64,000 nt of DNA from JAOXRU01 sp965247735 (GTDB lineage Bacteria; Bacteroidota; Bacteroidia; Flavobacteriales; Flavobacteriaceae), in contig CBDFHN010000002.1 of NCBI GenBank assembly GCA_965247735.1, forward strand, positions 2,294,001 to 2,358,000. Direction: 5' to 3'. The position numbers were made by a program, and so were the translations under genes. Within the stretch, counting starts at the first letter, position 1. Every line of letters begins with the position of its first letter. The notes under the pieces were generated by a model. The model worked only from the letters and a program-made list of their open reading frames with translations, was not told the DNA's origin and did no database searches. Below, in pieces: positions 23,996 to 32,653 of the stretch.

Positions 23996-24354
23996 TATTC
24001 TTTTTTCTTTCCAATACTTCCTAGATGTGAATTATTAAATCCAGTTCCGTATTTTAATCCATATCCTAATATTCTATCAAAAGCAGAATGTGCATAAAGA
24101 ATTACTCCTGCAAGCAATAAAATATCGTTTCCTAGATATACTCCTAACAAATATACCGCTATTGCCATACCCTTATGATGAAATAAATTATATGCAAATG
24201 CTCCTACTCTATTTCCAAACACATAACCTAACATTGCAAGATCGGGTGCAAGAAACAATACCAAAAACCACCACCAAGTAAATGGTAGCAGTGAAAATAA
24301 ATATACTCCAAAAACAAACTGAATTAATTCTTCTAAGCGAAGTACTTCTTTCAT
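23995..24354 (-). CDS. DUF4260 family membrane protein
   Basis: The 119-residue protein has about four hydrophobic segments and the DUF4260 motifs FLAPDLAMLGY and AHSAFDRILGYGLKYG, ending in FNNSHLGSIGKKKE. The family is widespread, small and of unknown function. It starts 11 bp after the cyclase-family gene and forms one run with the four genes around it. Confidence 0.88.
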   Translation of the reverse strand: MKEVLRLEELIQFVFGVYLFSLLPFTWWWFLVLFLAPDLAMLGYVFGNRVGAFAYNLFHHKGMAIAVYLLGVYLGNDILLLAGVILYAHSAFDRILGYGLKYGTGFNNSHLGSIGKKKE

Positions 24355-24365
24355 CCTAACAAATT

Positions 24366-25118
24366 TTATTTGCTTACAATTTGGTATAAAACAGGTTTAC
24401 TGGGTGTGGCATCGTTTTCAAAAGAGGCAATTTGTAAATTCAATAGGTAAGCACCATCTTTAATAGTATTTTTTACAAATATAAATTCTGTGATTGTAGC
24501 ATCATATCTTATTTCCCCATCAATATTCCAAAACGCTTTATGCCCCAACAATGTACCTTTATCTTTTTCCTTATCCACAGATGGCAAATCTATCAAAAGA
24601 TGTTTAATTCCACTATCTCTTAAAAAAACTATAGCTTTTTCAGATAAATAAGGTGGGTTTGTATGCGAATATTGGGCTGTTAACTTATCCGAAAGATTAG
24701 GAAGTGTTCTAATAACTATAGCATCTCTCTTTTTCTTTCCCAATGCATATTGCAATTGTTTTTTAGATATTATCCAATCGTCATCCATTTTTTCAGGTGC
24801 TACTGTAACAACCTCAGCTCTAAAAAAAAACTCTTTTAGGTTTTCATTTACTGAATGAAATTCTTTGGTAATATGCCCGACACATTCGGTATGCGTACCA
24901 TGAGCATGAGGATTAAAAAATATATTATTAAAATTAGTAGATGCCCCAGCGGCAACACTTATTTCTACACCATCATCTATTACCGGTTTAATTTCTGGAT
25001 GTGATTGATACCAAGCGTTTACATTATCTTTGGTTCCTCTTATCGGAATAGAAATATCTAGTGGTTTGGAAAAATCCACTTCATAATGTCTATTATTAAA
25101 TTCTATTGTTGCTTTCAA
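24366..25118 (-). CDS. Cyclase family protein (kynurenine formamidase-like)
   Basis: This 250-residue metal-dependent hydrolase of the cyclase family (PF04199-type fold) has the metal motif HAHGTHTECVGHI at about residues 71-83 (HxxxTHxxxxxH) and the later LIDLPSVDKEKDKG. Members include kynurenine formamidase, but specificity cannot be decided. The start appears to be TTG at 25118. No ATG or GTG fits the N-terminus, and the sequence from MKATIEFNNRHYEVDF reads as a normal beginning. It heads the minus-strand run that ends with the MmcQ/YjbR gene. Confidence 0.8.
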   Translation of the reverse strand: MKATIEFNNRHYEVDFSKPLDISIPIRGTKDNVNAWYQSHPEIKPVIDDGVEISVAAGASTNFNNIFFNPHAHGTHTECVGHITKEFHSVNENLKEFFFRAEVVTVAPEKMDDDWIISKKQLQYALGKKKRDAIVIRTLPNLSDKLTAQYSHTNPPYLSEKAIVFLRDSGIKHLLIDLPSVDKEKDKGTLLGHKAFWNIDGEIRYDATITEFIFVKNTIKDGAYLLNLQIASFENDATPSKPVLYQIVSK

Positions 25119-25187
25119 AATAAATTTGTTTTTAATACCTAATCCCTACAATCTTAAAAATAAGGATTATTAAGGAGATAGGTATGG

Positions 25188-26318
25188 TTAATTTAAGAAG
25201 AAAAGATCTGAGGCAATACCATCAGTCAAAAACTTCCCTTTTTGGGTAGCTTTTATGATTCTGTTTTCTAACAAAAGCGTTTCTTCTTTTAGGTGACGCG
25301 CTGCATGTTTTTTTATATAAACACTATAATCCAATCCAAAACGACTAGTAATAACCGCTAGAGAAATGCCTTTTTGAGTCCGCAAGCCTGTCATTACATA
25401 TTCGTTATAGCAATCTGCAACTGTTAATTTTTCAACTTCGGATGGTAGACGATCTTCTTTTAATATTGCTTTTAAATATTTTGAGTTGTTGTTTATATTC
25501 CAACTCCTTTCTTTTCCATTAAAACTATGTGCCGAGGGTCCAATGCCTAAATATGATTTTCCCTCCCAGTAGGCTGTATTATTTCTAGAGAAATAACCTT
25601 CTTTCCCAAAATTAGAAAACTCATAATTTACAAAACCTTCTGCTGATAAAGTCGCAACAAGTATATCGTAATGCGCTCTAGAAACTTCATCCTTTACTGC
25701 TGCTATTTTACCTTCATCAATATACTTTTTTAATGCTGTTTTTGGTTCTACAGTTAATGCATAGCTAGAAATATGAGGAATATTATAGCGTAAAACTTCT
25801 TGCAAATTTGCTTCCCATTGGGCATTGCTCATTCCTGGTATGCCATAAATTAGGTCTATAGAGATATTATCAAAATACTGTTTTGCATAGGTAATACTCT
25901 GCTTTGCCTCTTCAGCATTATGTGCTCTATTCATCAGTTTTAAATCTGTCTCAAAAAAAGACTGAATCCCAATACTCAATCGATTAATTTTTGATGCAGC
26001 AATAGCAGTTATTCTTTCTTTATTTAAATCATCTGGATTAGCTTCTAAAGTAATCTCTGGGTTAGAAGCTATTTTATAATTTGCATAAATGGTTTCTAAA
26101 ATCGAATTAATTTCTGCTGTTGTTAACAAAGATGGTGTACCTCCTCCAAAATATATGGTTTCTACCAATGTCTCGGAAAATTCGTTTTTTCTAAGCACCA
26201 CTTCTTTTTGCAATGCCATAACCATCTCTTCTCTTTTTTTTAAGGAAGTAGAAAAGTGAAAATCACAGTAATGACATGCCTGTTTGCAAAATGGGATATG
26301 AATATATATTCCTGACAC
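25188..26318 (-). CDS. hemW: Radical SAM heme chaperone HemW
   Basis: This 376-residue radical SAM protein delivers heme to target proteins. The 4Fe-4S motif CKQACHYC is at residues 11-18 (CxxxCxxC), followed directly by DFHFS as in HemW and HemN. It also has ETIYFGGGTPSLL (SAM binding), ITLEANPDDLN, INRLSIGIQSFFE and the C-terminal HemW domain with YEFSNFGKEGYFSRNNTAYW. The start codon is GTG at 26318, giving MSGIYIHIPFC. It lies 76 bp after ruvC on the same strand. Confidence 0.92.
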   Translation of the reverse strand: MSGIYIHIPFCKQACHYCDFHFSTSLKKREEMVMALQKEVVLRKNEFSETLVETIYFGGGTPSLLTTAEINSILETIYANYKIASNPEITLEANPDDLNKERITAIAASKINRLSIGIQSFFETDLKLMNRAHNAEEAKQSITYAKQYFDNISIDLIYGIPGMSNAQWEANLQEVLRYNIPHISSYALTVEPKTALKKYIDEGKIAAVKDEVSRAHYDILVATLSAEGFVNYEFSNFGKEGYFSRNNTAYWEGKSYLGIGPSAHSFNGKERSWNINNNSKYLKAILKEDRLPSEVEKLTVADCYNEYVMTGLRTQKGISLAVITSRFGLDYSVYIKKHAARHLKEETLLLENRIIKATQKGKFLTDGIASDLFFLN

Positions 26319-26394
26319 TTGTTTTGTTTATTTTTTGGGATAATTCTTTTGTAAAAAGCACATTACTTATTTTAAAAAAATAAAGCAAACGCTA

Positions 26395-26949
26395 CTATTT
26401 TTTTACACGCTTTTCATTCTGACTTACAAAGCTTGCCCAGCCAGAATAGCTTTTTCCAGTACTAATTTTTCCAGAATTAAAATGATGACATACTGCAGCG
26501 GCTAAACCATCTGTAGCATCTAAGTTTTTTGGCAATTCTTTAAGACCTACTAAACTTTGTAACATTTTTGCCACCTGCTCTTTACTAGCATTACCACTAC
26601 CTGTAATTGCCATTTTTATCTTTTTAGGTGCATATTCTGTAATACTTACTTCTCTAGAAAGTCCTGCAGCCATTGCTACTCCTTGAGCTCTTCCTAGTTT
26701 TAGCATAGACTGAACATTCTTTCCAAAAAACGGAGCTTCAATAGCAATATCATCAGGATGATAGGTATCTATGAGTTCTATAGTCCTTTCAAATATCTTC
26801 TTAAGCTTTATATAATGATCTGTATATTTTTTAAGGATCAACTCGTCTAAACGTAGTAAAGTCATTTTTTGACCTTCGCATTTGATAACACCAAAGCCCA
26901 TAATGGTAGTTCCTGGATCTATACCTAGTATTATTCTTTCTTTTGCCAA
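26395..26949 (-). CDS. ruvC: Crossover junction endodeoxyribonuclease RuvC
   Basis: This 184-residue Holliday-junction resolvase has the acidic active site: D in ILGIDPGTTIMGFG (about residue 11), E in IAIEAPFFGKN (about residue 70), and two acidic residues in LDATDGLAAAVCHH (about residues 143-150). The start is TTG at 26949, directly after the stop codon of the upstream gene (26950-26952). No ATG precedes the first strand, so TTG is accepted. The C-terminal SGWASFVSQNEKRVKK is typical of Bacteroidota RuvC. Confidence 0.95.
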   Translation of the reverse strand: MAKERIILGIDPGTTIMGFGVIKCEGQKMTLLRLDELILKKYTDHYIKLKKIFERTIELIDTYHPDDIAIEAPFFGKNVQSMLKLGRAQGVAMAAGLSREVSITEYAPKKIKMAITGSGNASKEQVAKMLQSLVGLKELPKNLDATDGLAAAVCHHFNSGKISTGKSYSGWASFVSQNEKRVKK

Positions 26950-27426
26950 TTAACGAACGTTAATAATTATTGGTAATTTAAATTTACTATCTACTTCTCT
27001 ACCTCTTACTAAGGCAGGTTCTACTCTTGGAAGACTAGATAAACACTTAGATATCACTTCCCTTAAATTAGGCAACAGCTTATCTATGTACGGTTTTTTT
27101 TCAATGTAGGACACGGAAATAACACCAGTTTTTTTTATAATAAAATCTACCTTAATAATATCTGCAATATCATTATCAACCTCTAAATTAGTTTTTTCTA
27201 AACATACTATTAAATGGTTTATGAGTGTAGTTTCAAAACATTGTCGTTGTATTACCTTTTTATCATCTTCATTACAATCATAAAACAACGGATATACTTC
27301 TACATCATCCCAATTAATACTATCTAATGCTTCTGCAACAAATTCTTTCTTTTTAGAAGCTTTAGAATTATTAAGGTTACATGATACTACGCATAAAATC
27401 AAGAAAAAACTCCAAATTTTTTGCAT
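26950..27426 (-). CDS. Hypothetical lipoprotein with possible TonB-C-like domain
   Basis: The 158-residue protein starts MQKIWSFFLILCVVSCNLNN, a lipoprotein signal with the cysteine at position 16. The rest (about residues 35-158) alternates strands and helices and ends in VDSKFKLPIIINVR. The order of a GxISVSYIEKK-type strand, a LPNLREVISKCLSSLPRV helix and a terminal strand resembles the C-terminal domain of TonB proteins. That link is an inference from pattern. The stop codon touches the ruvC start. Confidence 0.65.
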   Translation of the reverse strand: MQKIWSFFLILCVVSCNLNNSKASKKKEFVAEALDSINWDDVEVYPLFYDCNEDDKKVIQRQCFETTLINHLIVCLEKTNLEVDNDIADIIKVDFIIKKTGVISVSYIEKKPYIDKLLPNLREVISKCLSSLPRVEPALVRGREVDSKFKLPIIINVR

Positions 27427-27565
27427 TAGTTATAGTTTCACTCTGGAAAATTACAATTTTTTAACAAAACAGTCCAAATAGAATTTAGTCAATGCCGATG
27501 TATTGCAACTTATCTCCGATAAGATAGATATATTTTTTCTAAATAAAGATTTTTCTGCTATATCT

Positions 27566-28708
27566 TTACTTTTTTTCTGATAAAAACATGTTCTCTTTAA
27601 GCTTGCTAATTTTTTGATTTACATATTTCATGTAATAACCACTTGGGCGCAATTTTGGATATTTATTCTTAAAACGTTCAAAATAAGCTAGCTTTTTTGC
27701 ATCATCAGTATAGTAGTTATCGACAATTACACAGGCATAAAACAGATGTCTAAAATTATCAGGTTCTTCTTTATGTGCTTTTTCATGATATTTAATAGTT
27801 TTTGCATAAGCTTTTTTACTACTATAAGCACTAGCCAAAGCACTGTATTCTTTTTCAAAGGTAACCGCTTTAATCTCTATAGAAGTATTAATGCATTCAA
27901 TAGCCTTATCATATTCTTTCTTTTTCATATACAACCCTCCTAAGTCTAACCAAACTCTATAATTGGTACCCTCAAAATCATCAGCTATCATTTTTTCATA
28001 TAAAGCGATTCCTTTTTCAAACTCCCATTCTCGATGATAACAATGCCCAAGACTAAACAAAATATGATCCTTTTCTATTCCAAGCTCAATTAATCTTTCA
28101 TAAATAGGAATGGCCTCAGCATAATCATTGTTTTTAAAATAACTTTGTGCCTTAATATTCAACAATTCTCCTGAATTCTCATAAGATACTAGACCTAAAT
28201 CTGCATATTTAATAGCATCGTGATAGTACTGTATTTCTAAATAGGCTTTGCTTAAACGATACAAGCTTCTTAAATGTGTACTATCTAAGGTTATTGCTTT
28301 TTTATACAATTCCATTGCTGCTTTTGATCCAAATGTAGTACGTCCTAGATAATAAAAATACTCAGGATTAAGACTGTCTTTCTCTACCAAATCTGTAAAA
28401 AGCAGTTTGGCTTCTTTTTCTTTTTTACGCTTAAATAATAATTTTCCCAATTCAAATTGTGGAAGTTGCAATTGCTTATTGTTTTTAACAATATGCTGGT
28501 ACTGCAAAATAGACTTCTCATAATTGCCCATCATATGGTACGCCCTTGCTATTTGCATTTTGCTTTTTAGTATTGGACTCTTGGCATAACTATTTATTGC
28601 TGTTGCATAGTTACCTCTTGCATACAAGCTATCTCCCGCTTGTTCGGACGATACTTGTGCATTAGAGATTCCGCTAACTAAAAACATTAAAATTACAATT
28701 CTACGCAT
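27566..28708 (-). CDS. Exported tetratricopeptide-repeat protein
   Basis: The 380-residue protein has an N-terminal signal peptide (MRRIVILMFLVSGISNAQVSS) and then about nine TPR motifs, for example GDSLYARGNYATAINSYAK, GNYEKSILQYQHIVK, NNDYAEAIPIYERLIELG and KKEYDKAIECINTSIEI. It should act in the periplasm or outer envelope as a protein-binding scaffold. It lies 2 bp after the M56 peptidase gene and is therefore the third gene of a blaI-M56-TPR operon, probably under BlaI-type control. Confidence 0.85.
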   Translation of the reverse strand: MRRIVILMFLVSGISNAQVSSEQAGDSLYARGNYATAINSYAKSPILKSKMQIARAYHMMGNYEKSILQYQHIVKNNKQLQLPQFELGKLLFKRKKEKEAKLLFTDLVEKDSLNPEYFYYLGRTTFGSKAAMELYKKAITLDSTHLRSLYRLSKAYLEIQYYHDAIKYADLGLVSYENSGELLNIKAQSYFKNNDYAEAIPIYERLIELGIEKDHILFSLGHCYHREWEFEKGIALYEKMIADDFEGTNYRVWLDLGGLYMKKKEYDKAIECINTSIEIKAVTFEKEYSALASAYSSKKAYAKTIKYHEKAHKEEPDNFRHLFYACVIVDNYYTDDAKKLAYFERFKNKYPKLRPSGYYMKYVNQKISKLKENMFLSEKK

Positions 28709-28710
28709 GC

Positions 28711-30375
28711 TTACTGTAGTTTAAAAGTTATTGGTATTGAAAACATAGTTTTTTTAGGCTTATTATCAACTATTGGAACCTTCATTTTTGGTAGTTTAGA
28801 TATTATAGCAACGCAAACAGCTTCTAACCTTTTATCTGGACCAATCGTTTTTATCATCCCTACATTTCCTTGCTCATCAAAAGACATCATTACCATTACT
28901 TTACCTTGTACACCTTCTTCTTGTACATCTTTAGGGTAATAAAAATGTTTTCTAATATGTGTTTTTACTTTTTCTACAAAACAAGCTGACTTATCAGTAA
29001 CATTTTCACATCCAGGAAATATTGGGACATTTCTAGCAACAACAAAGAAGGGTTTATTTGTTTTTGATGATGATAAAACAGAACTTGTTTTTTGCCCTCC
29101 CAATTTAAATGTTATTGGAATTGAAAACGGAACGGGCACTACCTTTCCTTTATGTTTCCCTGGAATCATTATTGGCAACTTCTTTATTATTCTTACCGCT
29201 TCAGCTTCCAGTAATTTATGTGGACCCCTTTTTCTAATATTCACTATAGTTCCATCAGTAGCTATAGTAAACATAATTGAAACCCTTCCTTGTATTCCTT
29301 TTTCTTGCGCTTCTGACGGATATCTAAAATGTTTTCTAATATGTTTTACCACTTGTTCTTGAAAGCATGTTCGGCTATCAATTACATTTTCACAACTAGG
29401 AAACACAGGTACTTCGTCTATTACCATAAACGGAATAGCCTGTACGGTTGAGTCTGACTTAAGCGTTACACTTTCAATATTTTCTTTATCTTCAATATTT
29501 TCTCTTTCACATGAACTATATATTAGAGATAGTAAAACAATAGGTGTTAATAACAAATACTTTAATCTAAAAAACTGTTTTGATTTTGTTTTTTGCAACA
29601 TTACAATCCTCTTTTTCAATAATGATTCTTTATAAAAAGTATTGATAAAAGAAATTTCTTTGGTCTTAAATACTTCAGACAATAAAAGTTGATACTGTGC
29701 TTTTCTAGATGTTTTTGCTACCACAGCATCTGCTATAAATTCATGTAATTCTGCTGTTCTTTTTTGATACAAATACACTAATGGATTGAACCAAAAAACA
29801 ATGCGAAGCAGTTCAAAATATAATAAGTCGTAACTATGCCCGCCAGTAACATGAGCCATTTCGTGTTTTATAATTTGTTTTTCATCTTCAACAGCTATCT
29901 TATCTCCAATAAACACATAGTTGAAAAAAGAGAATGCAGTTTCGCTGTCTCTGACTACTATTTTTGTTATTCTGACATCTTTCTCCTGATTGTTATTGTT
30001 TTTTTTAAGGCTATACACAACAAACAGTTTATATAAAAAACTTAAAAATGAAATCATCATTCCAATTATCAACAACAACCAAATCCATAAAAAAGAACTG
30101 CCATTTGCAATTAATCCTGTTCCTAAAAGTTCAACAGGCACATTACTATTGGCACCACTACCAACTATAACCTCTGGTAGCTGCACCATATATTCATTAG
30201 GTATAACCGATGACAATGTTTTAAGCTTAAACAAGGGTAAAATTAAAGCCAAAAATGAACAGATCAACAAATAAGCACGGTTCCAATTAAAAAAAGTTTC
30301 TTTTTTTAGAAACAAATCATACACCGCCATACACAACAGTTGTACAAAAACTACTTGTAGCAAATAATGTATCAT
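28711..30375 (-). CDS. BlaR1-like M56 metallopeptidase with two TonB-C-like domains
   Basis: The 554-residue protein starts with four membrane segments and an M56 peptidase domain. The zinc motif HEMAHVTGGHSYDLL (HExxH) lies near residue 173, and ELHEFIADAVVAK follows. After the last membrane helix (about residue 270, YLLLTPIVLLSLIYSSC) come two related periplasmic domains. Each has (V/I)FP(S/G)CENV, (T/A)CF, HIRKHF.YP, GVQGKV-type and PFSIPITFKL blocks (about residues 320-430 and 440-554), which resemble TonB C-terminal domains. BlaR1-like proteins sense a signal outside and cleave the partner repressor. The gene overlaps blaI-like by 4 bp. Confidence 0.88.
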   Translation of the reverse strand: MIHYLLQVVFVQLLCMAVYDLFLKKETFFNWNRAYLLICSFLALILPLFKLKTLSSVIPNEYMVQLPEVIVGSGANSNVPVELLGTGLIANGSSFLWIWLLLIIGMMISFLSFLYKLFVVYSLKKNNNNQEKDVRITKIVVRDSETAFSFFNYVFIGDKIAVEDEKQIIKHEMAHVTGGHSYDLLYFELLRIVFWFNPLVYLYQKRTAELHEFIADAVVAKTSRKAQYQLLLSEVFKTKEISFINTFYKESLLKKRIVMLQKTKSKQFFRLKYLLLTPIVLLSLIYSSCERENIEDKENIESVTLKSDSTVQAIPFMVIDEVPVFPSCENVIDSRTCFQEQVVKHIRKHFRYPSEAQEKGIQGRVSIMFTIATDGTIVNIRKRGPHKLLEAEAVRIIKKLPIMIPGKHKGKVVPVPFSIPITFKLGGQKTSSVLSSSKTNKPFFVVARNVPIFPGCENVTDKSACFVEKVKTHIRKHFYYPKDVQEEGVQGKVMVMMSFDEQGNVGMIKTIGPDKRLEAVCVAIISKLPKMKVPIVDNKPKKTMFSIPITFKLQ

Positions 30376-30737
30376 TCTTCTTCCTTTTTATTAATTTCTT
30401 TAAGAATACCTTCTAATTCTTGAAGACTTACATCATTTTTTTTCATAAAAAACGATACCATACTCGAAAAAGAACCATGGAAATATCCATCTACCAACTT
30501 GGTAATAGATTGATTGCTATACTCTGATTTTTGTACCAAAGGAAAATACAAGTAACCCTTTCCTTTTTGTTCATGTGCAACAAAACCCTTGGTTTCTAAT
30601 ATTCGTATTATGGTAGATACCGTATTATATGCTGGTTTTGGATCAGGAAATTTATCAATAATTCCTGCAACATTGCTTTTTTCCATTTCCCATAACCGTT
30701 GCATTATTTCCTCTTCTGCTTTTGTTAATTGCCTCAT
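30372..30737 (-). CDS. BlaI/MecI/CopY-family repressor
   Basis: The 121-residue winged-helix repressor starts MRQLTKAEEEIMQRLWEMEK, typical of BlaI. Its recognition helix lies in AYNTVSTIIRILETKGFVAHEQKGKGYLYFP (about residues 37-67). The C-terminal half is the dimer helix region where the M56 partner would cut. Two AACTA-N6-TAGTT palindromes lie in its promoter region, which indicates autoregulation. It heads the operon with the M56 peptidase and the TPR protein. Confidence 0.92.
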   Translation of the reverse strand: MRQLTKAEEEIMQRLWEMEKSNVAGIIDKFPDPKPAYNTVSTIIRILETKGFVAHEQKGKGYLYFPLVQKSEYSNQSITKLVDGYFHGSFSSMVSFFMKKNDVSLQELEGILKEINKKEEE

Positions 30738-30754
30738 AATCTTAGCGTTTAATC

Positions 30755-30770
30755 AACTAAATAGTTAGTT
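30755..30770. promoter_or_regulatory. Candidate BlaI operator 1
   Basis: AACTA-AATAGT-TAGTT is an inverted repeat 17 bp upstream of the repressor ATG and just downstream of the -7 element, so binding would block transcription. Confidence 0.7.
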
Positions 30771-30778
30771 GTACAAAA

Positions 30779-30786
30779 CAAATATA
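30779..30786 (-). promoter_or_regulatory. -7 element of the BlaI-M56-TPR operon
   Basis: TATATTTG on the minus strand fits TAnnTTTG. It lies between the two operators. A clear TTG at the -33 position is not seen. Confidence 0.55.
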
Positions 30787-30803
30787 ATCAAAATACCCGT
30801 TGA

Positions 30804-30819
30804 AACTAATTATTTAGTT
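30804..30819. promoter_or_regulatory. Candidate BlaI operator 2
   Basis: AACTA-ATTATT-TAGTT has the same half-sites and spacing as operator 1. It covers the -33 region of the operon and lies 57 bp upstream of the divergent GPP34 gene. Confidence 0.7.
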
Positions 30820-30875
30820 GAAAAATTGTAACAAAACACTCTTATTTACGTCGTATATAATAAATACAAAAGCCT

Positions 30876-31556
30876 ATGGAACTAAATTTAATTGATAAAC
30901 TAATACTTCTCGCTTTAGATGATGAAAAAGGATCCTTTAGCGAAAGTTCTGTATTCCTTGGTTATGGATTAGCTGGGGCAATACTTTTGGAACTAACCAA
31001 AAAAGAAAAAATAAAAATTAGTAATAAAAAGATAGCGGTACTAAGTAGCATAAAAACTGGAGATATGGTGCTAGATCCCTATTTAGAACTGATAACGAAT
31101 TCAAAAAAAGAAAAATCGCTCAGTCATTGGATTCATACATTTACTTCAAAAAGCACAGCAATAAAAGACACAACACTAAACAAACTTATACAAAAAGGTA
31201 TTTTAATTAAAGAAGAAAAGAAATTTCTTTGGGTATTTACACTTAAAAAATATCCCACAAAAAATCCCTTACCCGAACATAAACTAAGGATACATTTAAA
31301 TAAAATTATAGCGAATACTATTAAGCCAGAAATAGACGATATGATGCTTATTAGCTTAATCGATTCTTGTACTTTAAGCAGAGCCACCTATGGAAAAGAA
31401 AATGCCAAGAAATATAAAAACAACATAAAGACAATAATTGAAAGTGCAAACGCCCATAAGGAAATTAATGCAACAGTTAAAGAAATTCAACATGAAATTG
31501 AAGCAATTATGGTTATCATTATATCTTCCGCAGTAACAACAACTATTATTAATTAA
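30876..31556 (+). CDS. GPP34 (GOLPH3-like) family protein
   Basis: The 226-residue protein starts MELNLIDKLILLALDDEKGSF, then GYGLAGAILLELTKKEKIKI, GDMVLDPYLELI and KGILIKEEKKFLWVF. These are the blocks of the GPP34 family, named after a eukaryotic Golgi phosphoprotein that binds phosphatidylinositol-4-phosphate. Bacterial members are soluble and their role is unclear, though a membrane-lipid link is likely. It is divergent from the blaI-like operon. The shared 138-bp region holds two palindromes, so it may also be controlled by the repressor. Confidence 0.85.
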   Translation: MELNLIDKLILLALDDEKGSFSESSVFLGYGLAGAILLELTKKEKIKISNKKIAVLSSIKTGDMVLDPYLELITNSKKEKSLSHWIHTFTSKSTAIKDTTLNKLIQKGILIKEEKKFLWVFTLKKYPTKNPLPEHKLRIHLNKIIANTIKPEIDDMMLISLIDSCTLSRATYGKENAKKYKNNIKTIIESANAHKEINATVKEIQHEIEAIMVIIISSAVTTTIIN

Positions 31557-31631
31557 AACACACTATTTTTTAAACTAGTCTCCTTCTATATTGAAAAATA
31601 TAGTCTATTTTTAACAACCGAATAACAACAT

Positions 31632-32147
31632 ATGGATATCACATTACTAATACTAGGCTTTTGTCTTACATTATTTGGCATTTTAGGTAGTTTTCTTCCT
31701 ATAATCCCAGGACCACCATTAAGTTGGATTGGACTGCTACTACTACATCTCACCGATGCTGTACCACAAAACTGGACACTTTTGGGTATTACACTAGCAA
31801 TAGCCCTATTGGTTTTTGTTTTAGACTATATTATCCCAGCAATGGGAACTAAAAAATTCGGCGGTAGTAAATATGGTGTTATTGGTACTACCGTAGGCTT
31901 ATTAGTCGCCATATTTGTACCAATATTTGGTCCTTTTGGCCTTATTATTTGGCCTTTTGTTGGGGCTTTTGTTGGGGAACTCATCAATAAATCTGATAAA
32001 AAAACGGCTACAAAAGCTGCTTTTGGATCTTTATTGGGTTTTCTTACAGGAACTTTTTTAAAATTTGTGGTCGCCATTGCATATTTCGGAATATTTTTAA
32101 CAACCGTTTGGGATTACAAAGCAGCTCTTTTTCCATTTTTTGAATAA
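31632..32147 (+). CDS. DUF456 family membrane protein
   Basis: The 171-residue protein has about five membrane segments. It shows the DUF456 pattern: LGSFLPIIPGPPLSWIGLLLL (about residues 17-37), LDYIIPAMGTKKFGGSKYG (about residues 70-88) and GPFGLIIWPFVGAFVGEL (about residues 100-118), then a glycine-rich region (AAFGSLLGFLTGTFLKF). Its function is unknown, and a role in the cytoplasmic membrane is clear only from hydrophobicity. It stands alone, followed by a 506-bp intergenic region. Confidence 0.88.
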   Translation: MDITLLILGFCLTLFGILGSFLPIIPGPPLSWIGLLLLHLTDAVPQNWTLLGITLAIALLVFVLDYIIPAMGTKKFGGSKYGVIGTTVGLLVAIFVPIFGPFGLIIWPFVGAFVGELINKSDKKTATKAAFGSLLGFLTGTFLKFVVAIAYFGIFLTTVWDYKAALFPFFE

Positions 32148-32175
32148 TACCATTATAACTTTTTTCTTTTTTTTG

Positions 32176-32270
32176 GAGGTGCCCTTTCAGGTCAGGCTGT
32201 CGGCAGTCGCTTCTGGAGAGCTTTCAAAGCTCCTCCAGAGAGCTTCAACAAATGCCGCTATCCTTCACCC
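32176..32270. repeat. Candidate flavobacterial intergenic repeat with hairpin
   Basis: The stretch is GC-richer than its surroundings. Read on the minus strand it contains GGATAGCGGCATTTGTTGAAGC, a hairpin CTGGAG.AGCTTTGAAAGCT.CTCCAG (32213-32238 in plus coordinates), then CGACTGCCGACAGCCTGACC and TGAAAGGGCACC. I recall similar blocks from other flavobacterial intergenic regions. Only this copy is in the window. Confidence 0.45.
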
Positions 32271-32653
32271 AATCACTCTAGTGTAATCAACAAGCTCGCC
32301 AAAGAGTACTAGCTATGCTTGCTAAAAATAATTTTTGGTTCCAAGACCAGCCTCAGATAATTAGCACCTCAATGAAGGGTTCAAAAAAGATCATATATCA
32401 ACTCCAAAACCTACTGAACTCTCTCCTATAGTTAGGACATTAAATTCAGTATTCATTTTTATCATTTTTTTACGATTACAAGTATTGGCAATTTATTCTT
32501 AAATTTTAAGCTAGAAAAAGAAAGATTTATCGCTTAATTCAAATTACTTCTTCATCAAATAAATTCTTAATAACTTTGTAATCTCAGTTATATAATTAAT
32601 GCAGAGACAATCTAGTTTTATATAATTGTGACTTAATCGCGTTAAAAAATATT
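32271..32653. other. Intergenic region upstream of the Fur-family gene
   Basis: No open frame of note is seen. A -7-like TAACTTTG lies at 32571-32578, 75 bp before the Fur-family start. Between them are two similar AT-rich strings, TTATATAAT and TTTATATAATTG, that could be operator half-sites. Confidence 0.35.
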
